DNA from: Opitutales bacterium
GTDB taxonomy: Bacteria > Verrucomicrobiota > Verrucomicrobiia > Opitutales > UBA2995
NCBI GenBank assembly: GCA_022824405.1
Contig: JAJDZZ010000088.1
Location: forward strand, 1-48,143
Direction: 5' to 3'
Length of the DNA stretch: 48,143 nucleotides
Below the pieces are notes generated by a model, which did not search any database, had not been told where the DNA came from, and saw nothing but the letters and a program-made list of their open reading frames with translations. This document shows positions 1 to 8,109 of the stretch, piece after piece; positions within the stretch are counted from its first letter, which is position 1, and each line of letters opens with the position of its first letter. The position numbers and the translations under genes were made by a program.

Positions 1-16
1 GGTTTTTTGGCTGACA

Positions 17-90
17 ACGACGAACGGCAGAGCAGGGATGCTCTTGCCCTACCACGACGAACGGCAGAGCAGGGATGCTCTTGCCCTACC
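17..90. repeat. Two tandem 37-bp repeats (family D, reverse orientation)
   Basis: Positions 17-53 and 54-90 are identical 37-bp direct repeats. Each holds a perfect 6-bp inverted repeat, AGAGCA/TGCTCT, around GGGA and ends in GCCCTACC. Near-identical inverted material lies at 16760-16797, and related copies with other stems are at 106-135 and 16713-16741. It is not CRISPR-like because there is no spacer between units. Confidence 0.85.
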
Positions 91-105
91 ACGCTTGAAT
101 TTATT

Positions 106-135
106 GGTAGGGGGACTGCGTCTTCGCAACGCCGC
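106..135 (+). repeat. Family D repeat, divergent stem
   Basis: It starts GGTAGGG like the other family D copies and ends CGCCGC, but the central stem is TGCG/CGCA around TCTT instead of AGAGCA/TGCTCT around TCCT. Shell and loop are conserved while the stem sequence is replaced. Confidence 0.55.
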
Positions 136-416
136 TTTTGAATCTTTATCATTCATATAGGTAAGAACTCCCATTTTTTGAGGACTTAAGAACAGCGTTC
201 CGAAAAAATACCCGCCGACCGTGGGTATTCAAAAGTCATCGCAACCAGCTCGGCGCAGGTAGACGCCGGATACGAATCCTCAATGTCTCTCCGTTCCTTT
301 CGATCACGATCACGATCAAGATCACGATTATTCAGCCTTCTTCCTTCTTCCCATTTTCAGCCTTCATCCTTCAGCCTTTTCTTGACCCTTTCTGCCCCGA
401 GGATAGGGTTGTCCCC
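136..416. other. Non-coding spacer with simple-sequence tracts
   Basis: No convincing gene is present. A GATCAC-based short tandem tract lies at 301-327, and a TTCAGCCTT/CATCCTT tract at 331-380. Related words recur at 27375-27392, 27629-27650 and 42788-42804, so these tracts appear to be dispersed intergenic sequence. The mogA ribosome-binding region (GAGGA near 399) lies at the right end. Confidence 0.5.
207..229 (-). terminator. Possible minus-strand terminator hairpin
   Basis: AATACCC (207-213) pairs with GGGTATT (223-229) across a 9-nt loop. Read on the minus strand, the stem runs directly into a T tract (A's at 203-208 on plus). The stem is short and no minus-strand gene is visible upstream of it, so this is tentative. 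Confidence 0.25.
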
Positions 417-944
417 GTGGTAAAAATTGGGGTTGTCAACGTTTCCGACCGGGCCAGCAGGGGGGTTTATGAAGACATTCCCGGCCGGGAGGCGGTCCGT
501 TTGCTGAGGGAGTATCTGGTTACGGAATTTGAGCCGGTTTATCGGGTCATACCCGATGAACAGGACCAGATCGAGGATACCTTGAAGGAGATGGTGGACG
601 AGGAAGGGTGTTGCCTCATCGTCACCACGGGTGGCACGGGTCCGGCCCCTCGGGATGTCACGCCGGAAGCGACCGAGGCCGTGTGCGAAAAAATGTTGCC
701 GGGATTTGGTGAAGCCATGCGGAACGAATCGCTCAAAATAGTGCCCACGGCCATTCTGTCCCGCCAGACTGCCGGCACCCGGGGCAGTTGTCTCATCGTC
801 AATATGCCGGGGAAGCCCAAAGCAATCGGGGAATGTCTGGAAGTCATATTTCCGGCCATTCCCTATTGCATCGACCTGGTGGGGGGACCGCGTCTGGAGG
901 GAAACCCGGAGGTAATTTCAGTGTTCCGTCCCAAAACGGGATGA
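417..944 (+). CDS. mogA: Molybdopterin adenylyltransferase MogA
   Basis: The product is 175 residues of the MogA/MoaB fold. In molybdenum cofactor synthesis MogA adenylylates molybdopterin before metal insertion, in the cytoplasm. Visible signatures are the N-terminal VVNVSDRASRG strand, the nucleotide/MPT-binding motif TTGGTGPAPRDVTPEAT near residues 72-88, PTAILSRQTAG near 112 and NMPGKPKAI near 129. The length is close to E. coli MogA, and the MPGFGEAM-like segment favours MogA over MoaB. The start is a GTG at 417, the only plausible in-frame start before the first conserved strand, with a GAGGA about 13 bases upstream. No other Moco gene is in view, so it appears isolated from its pathway. 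Confidence 0.9.
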   Translation: MVKIGVVNVSDRASRGVYEDIPGREAVRLLREYLVTEFEPVYRVIPDEQDQIEDTLKEMVDEEGCCLIVTTGGTGPAPRDVTPEATEAVCEKMLPGFGEAMRNESLKIVPTAILSRQTAGTRGSCLIVNMPGKPKAIGECLEVIFPAIPYCIDLVGGPRLEGNPEVISVFRPKTG

Positions 945-1086
945 CTTTCAGGAACAATTGTTCCAAATTTAGACTCGAAGTATCAATGGTCATGAGGAAA
1001 CGTTTACCTGATGTTCCACACTGTTGAAATTTCCATTCCACCTCAGGGGAGATTGCTTTTTTTCTGCCGTGAGGGCCGCTTTCACC

Positions 1087-2079
1087 ATGAGTAAGTCGAA
1101 CGAAACCGAGATTCTGAGCCATATACAGAACGCCCGCGACCGCATTAAGGGCGAGATTGAAAAAGTCGTCATTGGCCAGGAAACCATCATTGAACAGTTG
1201 ATTGTGGGGCTCATGGCGCGTGGCCATGCCCTGCTAACCGGGGTGCCCGGGCTGGGGAAGACCTTGTTGGTGAAATCCATCGCCCGCACCTTCAGCCTCT
1301 CCTTCAAGCGGATTCAATTCACCCCCGACCTCATGCCGGCCGATATTCTCGGAACCGAGGTGGTGGAGGAGGAGAAAGCGACGGGAAAACGCCTCTTTCG
1401 TTTCGTCCAAGGGCCGGTCTTTGCCAATATCGTTTTGGCCGACGAGATCAACCGGACTCCACCGAAGACCCAGGCGGCTCTGCTCGAAGCCATGGAGGAA
1501 AGGCAGGTAACCGCGGCCGGACAAACCTTTGCCCTGGAGCCGCCGTTTTTTGTTTTGGCTACCCAGAATCCCATCGAGTTGGAGGGCACCTACCCTTTGC
1601 CCGAAGCCCAACTGGACCGGTTTCTCTTGAATCTGGTCATGGACTATCTGCCCGAGAGCGATGAAATTCGCATGGTGACGGAGACCACCGCGGTGCAGGA
1701 CCGGCAACCCGAGAAGGTCTTCAGCCCGGAGGAAATTCTGGAAATTCAGAAATGGGTGCGCCAGGTCCCCGTTTCCCAGCACGTGGTCCGTTACGCGGTG
1801 CGCCTGGTCGCGGCCACCAGGCCATCCAACCAGGTTGCCCCGCCCTTTATCAAGGATCAGGTCAAATGGGGCGCGGGCTCGCGGGCTTCCCAGGCTTTGA
1901 TTCTCGCGGGCAAGGCGCGGGCCTTGCTGCACGGCCGTTACACGGTTGCGGTGGAAGATGTGCGAGCCCTCGCCGAAGCCGTTTTGCGTCACCGCATCAT
2001 TCCCACTTTCCACGCCGAGGCAGAAGGTATCACGCCGGACTTTGTCATAAACCAGCTTCTCAACACCATTCAGGATTAG
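1087..2079 (+). CDS. MoxR-family AAA+ ATPase
   Basis: The product is a 330-residue MoxR-type AAA+ ATPase, a family thought to act as chaperone for von Willebrand A (VWA) partner proteins. It has Walker A GVPGLGKT at about 52-59, Walker B IVLADE at 115-120, the MoxR-typical NRTPPKTQAALLEAMEE helix after it, and sensor region ATQNP at 158-162. The frame is open back to a TTG at 1024, but the ATG at 1087 gives the family's usual length and is preceded by GAGGG. It is the first gene of a seven-gene operon and is separated from the DUF58 gene by only 4 bases, the classic MoxR-DUF58 pairing. Confidence 0.95.
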   Translation: MSKSNETEILSHIQNARDRIKGEIEKVVIGQETIIEQLIVGLMARGHALLTGVPGLGKTLLVKSIARTFSLSFKRIQFTPDLMPADILGTEVVEEEKATGKRLFRFVQGPVFANIVLADEINRTPPKTQAALLEAMEERQVTAAGQTFALEPPFFVLATQNPIELEGTYPLPEAQLDRFLLNLVMDYLPESDEIRMVTETTAVQDRQPEKVFSPEEILEIQKWVRQVPVSQHVVRYAVRLVAATRPSNQVAPPFIKDQVKWGAGSRASQALILAGKARALLHGRYTVAVEDVRALAEAVLRHRIIPTFHAEAEGITPDFVINQLLNTIQD

Positions 2080-2083
2080 CCCC

Positions 2084-2986
2084 ATGGCTACAGCCTATCA
2101 GGAGTTGCTCGATCCGGATTATCTCAGCCGGATCGACAACTATCTCCTCATGGCCAAGGGGGCGGTGGAAGGATTCTTGTCCGGCATGCACCGAAGCGTT
2201 TTCCACGGTTTCGGCACCGAGTTCCTGCAGTACCGCAATTACGTGCCCGGAGAGGACCTGAAATACCTCGATTGGAAAGTTTACGCCAAACGCGACCAAC
2301 TCGTCACCAAGGTCTTCCAGGAGGAGACTTCCATGAACGTATACTTCGTGGTCGATGCCAGCGCTTCGCACGATTACCAGGGCGAGCGGGCCGCCTGCAG
2401 CAAGCTTCGCTACGCCTGCATGATTGCGGCCAGCCTGGCCTACCTGGCCAGTCGACAGGGCGACAACATCGCTCTGTTCGCCTACCAGGACTCCATTGTG
2501 GAGGCCATTGAGCCCGGCCATCGCAGTGGGCAACTGCTGCGGTTCCTTCAGGCTCTGGCCCGCCTCCGGCCGGCTGGCGGAGCCGATCACGATGGGCTGC
2601 TGCAATCCATAACCCACCACATGCGCAACCGAGGGTTGGTCATCTACCTTTCCGACATGCTGGAAGCGGAGAAGAGTCTGCCCAGGCAATTGCGCGCCTT
2701 GCGGTTTCGACATTGCGATTGTCTGGCCATCCAGGTTCTCGACCCGGATGAGCGGGATCTGCCTCACGCCTATCCGGTCCGTTACGTGGATAGTGAAACC
2801 GAGGCCGACGTCACGACCTTCGCCGACACCATTCGCACTCAATATCGAGCCTCCATGGACGCCTATCAAGGTACCCTGAAAAGCGCCTTTCGCCATGCTC
2901 AGGTCGAATATTTGTCTTTGCTGACGACCGATCATTTAGGCCATGCCCTGGGCAAATACCTGAACAAGCGGGAAGCCATCGCCTGA
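2084..2986 (+). CDS. DUF58 domain protein with VWA-type MIDAS
   Basis: This 300-residue DUF58 protein is the usual partner encoded directly after MoxR. The DUF58 hallmark YRNYVPGEDLKYLDW lies at about 50-64, followed by KVYAKRDQL and the metal-ion-dependent adhesion motif DASAS at 91-95, so the VWA-like fold is probably metal-binding. No signal peptide or membrane segment is obvious, so it is probably cytoplasmic. It lies 4 bases after moxR and 1 base before the BatA-like gene, implying strong co-translation. The molecular role is not established in the family; MoxR-driven assembly of a metal-dependent complex is inference. Confidence 0.93.
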   Translation: MATAYQELLDPDYLSRIDNYLLMAKGAVEGFLSGMHRSVFHGFGTEFLQYRNYVPGEDLKYLDWKVYAKRDQLVTKVFQEETSMNVYFVVDASASHDYQGERAACSKLRYACMIAASLAYLASRQGDNIALFAYQDSIVEAIEPGHRSGQLLRFLQALARLRPAGGADHDGLLQSITHHMRNRGLVIYLSDMLEAEKSLPRQLRALRFRHCDCLAIQVLDPDERDLPHAYPVRYVDSETEADVTTFADTIRTQYRASMDAYQGTLKSAFRHAQVEYLSLLTTDHLGHALGKYLNKREAIA

Positions 2987-2987
2987 A

Positions 2988-4961
2988 ATGCTGACCTTTG
3001 CCAACAGTCTGTTTCTTTTTGCCCTGGCCGGGTTGGCCGTCCCGGTGATATTGCACCTGATCAACCGCGAGTTGGCGGTCGATCTCAAGTTCCCTTCCGT
3101 TCGGTTCATCGGCAAAGCGCGGCTGCCCCGCCGCGAAAAAAGGAGGTTGCGCGACCTCCTGTTACTGCTTTTGCGGTTGGCGCTTTTCGCGGCGGTGGTT
3201 TTGGCCTTCGCCCAACCGATTTGGATATCCCCGCAAGCTTCCCTGGCAGAAGACAGGCAATTGCGGCAAACCGTCTACGTGGTCGATGCCTCATCCAGCA
3301 TGGCCGGGGATAACGCCTGGACAGATGCGGTTTCCGCGGTTGAGGCGGAGGTATCGGGCCGGGCCGACGAACAAGCGGGCTTGGTTGTTTTTGCCGACAG
3401 GATCCTGGTTCAGGTGGAACCGTCAGACCTTACCGCGGCCGTGGGGGAGGGCCTGAGTCGGGTTGAACCGACCTACGCGGCGGGATCTCCCGCTCTCGCC
3501 CTGGAAAATGCGGTTCGGCTCTTTCATCCCGATGCCGAACGCCGATTGGTGGTGGTGTCCGACTTTCAGGAAACGGATTGGCAAACGGATTTGCCGGGCA
3601 TTCCCAGAGGCGTTGAATTGGTCCTGTTACCGGTCTCGGAAAGCCCCGGTCCCAATACGGGCATCGTGAGGGTGAATGTTCTTCCCATCGGCAACAACCT
3701 GGCCCGGATAATGGTTTCGCTTCGAAATTACGGCGACCGGAAGGTGGAAACCCGGGTTTCCCTGGCGGGACCGGGAATTGCGCAGGAGAAAACCTCCGGT
3801 TTGGAAGGGGGACAGCTATCCACGGTTTCTTTCGAGGTGGATGCGAGCGAAAGCAGGCCCATGCGGGTGTCTTTGCCCGATGACGGTTATGAGCGGGATA
3901 ACGCCTGGCATTTCTGGGTATCCCCTCCGCCGATCATTCGCGTATTGGCTTTCCTGCCCCACCTGGATGAGCCGGAGGCGATTCAGGGGTTTTATTTTTT
4001 GCAAACCGCTTTGGAGGTGGAATCGGAAACTGACTGGATACGGTTTGACGTCACCGCGGTGGACCGCGGATTTTTCCAGGAATCGATGCTCGAAACAGCC
4101 GAGGTAATGGTATTTCCCGCCACGGGGGCCTATTTCAAGGATGAACAGTGGGACTACCTGCGATCTTTCTTGGAAGAGGGCGGGACCGCCCTCATGATGC
4201 CGGGGGTATCTTTTCCCAAATTCTATCGCAATTTACAAACTCGCGGGTTCATGCAATCGAGGTTTATCGGATTGGCCGGCAACACCAATGAGCGGCATGA
4301 ACCCTCTCATTTCGGGCAAATCAGCCCCAATAGTGGATTGGCCGATGTATTTGCCCGGGAAGCCGCCAAAGATCTCTATCTGGTCAATGTCTACCGGTAT
4401 GTTCGTTTACACTTCCTCGGGGAGGAAACCAAACTTCTCTCTTTCGAAAATGGAGATCCCGCCCTTCTCTCCCTGCCGGTGGGAAAGGGAAACCTCTATG
4501 TTTCGACCTTTGCCTTCGATCCGAGCTGGACTGATCTGCCCTTGCGCAATTCCTTTCTCCCCCTGGTTCGGGAGTTGATGGAGGAGGGGTTCGACCTGGA
4601 CCGGCAACGCAATCGGCTCTACGTGGAAGAAGCTGCCCCTTTACTGGCCGAGGAGATGGATCGACCGGGAACCCTGGAGGTGGAAGAAAAGCTCTGGGAG
4701 ATCAATGTCAATCCGTCCGAATCCACCCTCGCCCGAGTTGATACCGGTCAATGGCTGCCTTCGGTCCTGACCGGGGAACCGATTCAGGTGGCCCAGGCAT
4801 CCGTTCCAGCTCCTTGGGGCGCGACCGGAGGAAAGGACAAACACCTCTGGCCCTGGTTCCTGATGTTTGCCCTCGCCGCCCTGTTTGTGGAATCGTTATG
4901 GGTGGGGTTGGCCGATCCCGTTAAATCACTCCGGCCGGAAAAGGTCGTAAAAAATGGCTAA
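2988..4961 (+). CDS. BatA-like membrane protein with VWA domain
   Basis: The 657-residue protein begins with the BatA N-terminal module. This comprises a membrane helix at about 8-25, the motif HLINRELAVDLKFPSVRFI, a basic RRREKRR-type stretch and a second helix at about 57-77. A VWA domain follows with MIDAS motif DASSS at 100-104. A glutamine-amidotransferase-like segment (FPATGAYFKDEQWDYLRSF) lies in the second half and a final membrane helix at about 620-641. Bat proteins were named for Bacteroides aerotolerance, and in PVC bacteria this operon's role is unknown. The last 8 bases overlap the next gene. Confidence 0.9.
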   Translation: MLTFANSLFLFALAGLAVPVILHLINRELAVDLKFPSVRFIGKARLPRREKRRLRDLLLLLLRLALFAAVVLAFAQPIWISPQASLAEDRQLRQTVYVVDASSSMAGDNAWTDAVSAVEAEVSGRADEQAGLVVFADRILVQVEPSDLTAAVGEGLSRVEPTYAAGSPALALENAVRLFHPDAERRLVVVSDFQETDWQTDLPGIPRGVELVLLPVSESPGPNTGIVRVNVLPIGNNLARIMVSLRNYGDRKVETRVSLAGPGIAQEKTSGLEGGQLSTVSFEVDASESRPMRVSLPDDGYERDNAWHFWVSPPPIIRVLAFLPHLDEPEAIQGFYFLQTALEVESETDWIRFDVTAVDRGFFQESMLETAEVMVFPATGAYFKDEQWDYLRSFLEEGGTALMMPGVSFPKFYRNLQTRGFMQSRFIGLAGNTNERHEPSHFGQISPNSGLADVFAREAAKDLYLVNVYRYVRLHFLGEETKLLSFENGDPALLSLPVGKGNLYVSTFAFDPSWTDLPLRNSFLPLVRELMEEGFDLDRQRNRLYVEEAAPLLAEEMDRPGTLEVEEKLWEINVNPSESTLARVDTGQWLPSVLTGEPIQVAQASVPAPWGATGGKDKHLWPWFLMFALAALFVESLWVGLADPVKSLRPEKVVKNG

Positions 4962-7900
4962 TTTCATAACTCGCTTTCGCCCCCTGGCCTATCGTCTGCT
5001 GCTCTCCAAGCTGACGCTTTGGGTTGGTTTGTGCCTTATTGGGGCCGGGGTGGCCCTCTCTCTCATCGAAGCCTTCGACAACCTCCTTGTCCTCCGGGAA
5101 ACCACCGCTTTTTTCCTCTATGGCTCGGCCCTTCTCGCCGCCGGGATAATGGTTTTGGTGGGGTTTTTCCGGTTGGTCAAACATAAGGCCACACTGGCGG
5201 ATTTGGCAAACCAGGTGGAGAAAAAGCACCCCGAACTCATGGACGGCCTCAATGCCGCCGTCGAGGTCACCTGCATCCCCGAGTCCAAGCGTTCCCTCCT
5301 CGAACGGTTGCTCCTCGAGGAGGTGTCCAAGTCGACCGAGAAGATCGATTTTGAAAAGGTCGTCATACCGCGTTACCTCGATTTTTACGGGACCGCCATA
5401 TTGTGGCTCGGCGCTCTAGCCTTGCTCGTCTGGACCCAGTTTTTCGATGCGTCCAAAAAATTCCGCTATGCCTTGGGCGATTGGATGGGAGGCGAATTTA
5501 CCGGTTTTTATTTAACGCCGGAACCTTTGGAAGTGGCCCGAATGGAGGATTTTACCGTGGGCGTCATTCCCCGGCGCTGGGACAATCAGTTGACTATCGA
5601 ATTCCTGGAAGACGGTAACCTGGTTCGCTATCCCATGAATCCGGTCGGGGAGAACGGTTCCGAATTCCAATTTTACGACGTGGAGGATGATTTCCGGTTT
5701 CGGGTTAAGTCGCGTGCCCTCACTTCCCCCTGGTATACGGTCCTGGCCTACGACCCGCCCGAAATTGACCGTTTCGACCTGCATATTTTTCCGCCCGGCT
5801 ACTCGGGCTACCAACCCGAAACACGGTCCCAATTGGAGGACCTGGAGATTCTGCAAGGGACCCGGCTCGCATTCGAAATCCACGGCCGCAACCTGGCTGA
5901 ACTCGCGGTGGAATTCGACGAGGAACCGCTGACCCTGCAAAAGGACGATGCGGGGGTTTTCGCCTTCGAGGTTCGACCGGAGGAATCGAGTTCCCTTCGA
6001 TTTGTCATGCACAACGTCACCGGCCACCGGGCCCACACAGCAACGGTGCAATTAAAGGTATGGCCCGACGAAAAACCAGTGGTGGAATGGGTCGATCCGG
6101 GAAAGGACATCACGGTGAGCCCAGAGGACGTCATTCCACTGGAACTGTTTGTGGCGGATGATTTTGGATTGGAAGCGGTCATCCTCAATCTTTCCATTTC
6201 CGGGACCCGCCAGAAATCGATTGCCCTGCATCGGGGCGATGGACAGCGGCAACCGGGGGCTATCGAAATGAACCTCTATGAATCCCTCGATTTGTATGGA
6301 CTCGAAATCATGGATGGGGACGTCATATCCTACTCCGCCACCGCCATGGACAACAAGGCGCCCGAACCCAATATAATTCGTTCGGAAGTGTTTTTTATCG
6401 AGGTTCGGGTCAACAAGGAGCCCATCGAGCTGGAAGGCATGGACCTCGAAGGTGAAGCCGAGAGGGTGGATGTGCGGGCTCTGGTCATCGAGTTGAAACG
6501 CATCATTCGCGACACCTATGCGGCCATGGGTTTGCCCTTGGAGGACAGGATTTTCGCCAATCAGGAAATCGGCGCCGATCTGGCTGCCCTTAGAAGCGTC
6601 ATCGAAACGGTTATGGTCGGAGCCGCCCCCTTGCTTACCCAACAGAATCAGGACCATTTGATGGAATTCCTCATCCGGGCCCGGGATGCCATGGAGACGG
6701 CGGAAACCATGATCAATAACAATGCCACAGCCCTGGCTATTGCCCCCGAGGAGCAGGCATTGGCGGAACTCGTTTCCTTCGAGGCGGAGTTGAGCCGCAA
6801 CCAGACCACCAGTTCCCAGCCCCAAGATGCTTCGGAGGAAGATTCCGAGGACCGGAATCCCCCCCCGCCTTCTTCCGAGGACCAAAATCAGCCCCAGGGA
6901 GCACAACCCAATTTTGCCGAGTTGCCGAAATTGCTCGATGAAATCCATGCCCTGGCGGACCGCCAAGGCGAGTTGAACGAGGCCATCGACCGCGCCGCTC
7001 GCCGCCGGGCTCCCCCCGGCGATCTGAATGCGCTGGCCGATGAGCAAACCCGGTTGGCCGCGGATGCCGTCGAAATGCGCGATAAAATGGAATCCATGAT
7101 GCCGGGGGATCAATCGGCCCGCGCCGTTGATGGCGCCTCCGAAGAAATGGGATTGGGTGCGGGTCAATTGAAAGAGGAGCGACCCGGATTGGCCCGGGGA
7201 AGCGGGGAGCGGGCCAAGGAATTGCTTATGGGTGCTGCCACCTTGCTGGAGCAGACCATAAACCAGGTGGCGGCGCAGATGATGGAGAACCTGGCCGACC
7301 GGGGACACCAGTTGGCCGCCCGTCAGCAACAGGCCGCGGGCCAGAGCGGAAGGGCCGCCCAAAGGGAACTCAATGACGCGGAGGAAGACGCCCTGAAGGG
7401 ACAGCAACAAGCCATTAACCGGGACTACGAAGCCTGGCAGGAAACATTGGATCAGGTTGCCAACCAGCTCCGCGAGCAATTTCCCGAGGCCTCCTCGGAG
7501 CTGGATTCCCTTTCCGAACGGGCCGAGGATGAGAACGTCGAAGGCCAGATGTCGCGGGCTGAAAACGCCCTCCACTATGAGCGCTTCGGTCGGGCCGAGC
7601 CCATCCAGGAGGAATTGGCCGAGGTTCTGGAGGATTTGGCCCAGGGAATCGAAGGGGTGGCGGGTGAAATGCCCCAGTTGGCCGATGCGGCGCTAAGAGA
7701 AGCCTTGGAGGACATTCAACGGGCCCGGGAAGATCTTCAGGCCATGCGGGAGGGTGCCGAAAACCCGGAAAACAGGGGCAATTTGCGCGCTATGAGGGGT
7801 GAGATCAGCGGCCTGCTCTCGGACCTGGCTTCCCGTATGGAGGATGGCGCTCTGGAGGAGTTGTCCGGGGAACTCCACGATTTGGAGGGGGACCCGTCCT

Positions 7901-8094
7901 GGTCCGGAGCGGTTCGCGCGACGGACGCCATATTAGGCAAGGCGGGGCAGATTGTGCTCGAACACCTGCGGTCTTCCATCCGGGAACTGCAATTGGAAAT
8001 GCTCCGGCAGTCCAGCGACCCGCCCGAGCAATACCGGGCCCAAGTCGAAAAATATTTTGAGCGATTGGCTGAGGAGGGTAGTGGCAATTCCTGA
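4954..8094 (+). CDS. Large DUF4175-like membrane protein with coiled-coil C-terminus
   Basis: The 1046-residue protein has two N-terminal membrane helices (about 18-38 and 48-70) followed by a segment that resembles DUF4175 (LADLANQVEKKHPELMDGLNAAVE). The middle contains beta-rich repeats. A Pro/Ser/Gln linker near residue 630 leads into a long region rich in Glu, Gln, Ala and Arg that should form coiled coil through most of residues 650-1040. It starts inside the end of the BatA-like gene (8-base overlap). No catalytic motif is visible, and a scaffold role in the complex handled by MoxR is inference. A 507-codon antisense frame inside it is a composition shadow. Confidence 0.85.
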   Translation: MANFITRFRPLAYRLLLSKLTLWVGLCLIGAGVALSLIEAFDNLLVLRETTAFFLYGSALLAAGIMVLVGFFRLVKHKATLADLANQVEKKHPELMDGLNAAVEVTCIPESKRSLLERLLLEEVSKSTEKIDFEKVVIPRYLDFYGTAILWLGALALLVWTQFFDASKKFRYALGDWMGGEFTGFYLTPEPLEVARMEDFTVGVIPRRWDNQLTIEFLEDGNLVRYPMNPVGENGSEFQFYDVEDDFRFRVKSRALTSPWYTVLAYDPPEIDRFDLHIFPPGYSGYQPETRSQLEDLEILQGTRLAFEIHGRNLAELAVEFDEEPLTLQKDDAGVFAFEVRPEESSSLRFVMHNVTGHRAHTATVQLKVWPDEKPVVEWVDPGKDITVSPEDVIPLELFVADDFGLEAVILNLSISGTRQKSIALHRGDGQRQPGAIEMNLYESLDLYGLEIMDGDVISYSATAMDNKAPEPNIIRSEVFFIEVRVNKEPIELEGMDLEGEAERVDVRALVIELKRIIRDTYAAMGLPLEDRIFANQEIGADLAALRSVIETVMVGAAPLLTQQNQDHLMEFLIRARDAMETAETMINNNATALAIAPEEQALAELVSFEAELSRNQTTSSQPQDASEEDSEDRNPPPPSSEDQNQPQGAQPNFAELPKLLDEIHALADRQGELNEAIDRAARRRAPPGDLNALADEQTRLAADAVEMRDKMESMMPGDQSARAVDGASEEMGLGAGQLKEERPGLARGSGERAKELLMGAATLLEQTINQVAAQMMENLADRGHQLAARQQQAAGQSGRAAQRELNDAEEDALKGQQQAINRDYEAWQETLDQVANQLREQFPEASSELDSLSERAEDENVEGQMSRAENALHYERFGRAEPIQEELAEVLEDLAQGIEGVAGEMPQLADAALREALEDIQRAREDLQAMREGAENPENRGNLRAMRGEISGLLSDLASRMEDGALEELSGELHDLEGDPSWSGAVRATDAILGKAGQIVLEHLRSSIRELQLEMLRQSSDPPEQYRAQVEKYFERLAEEGSGNS

Positions 8095-8109
8095 CCGGGA
8101 GAAAAGGGT

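Noticed and set aside
17-90. Tandem repeats as a CRISPR array
   Set aside because: Units are contiguous with no spacers and have a related inverted copy far away.
270-285. tRNA T-arm-like sequence (GGATACGAATCC)
   Set aside because: Loop too short and no acceptor or anticodon arm nearby.
6052-7575. 507-codon minus-strand open frame
   Set aside because: It lies entirely antisense within the DUF4175-like gene, which has clear domain order and operon overlap; the frame is a codon-composition shadow.
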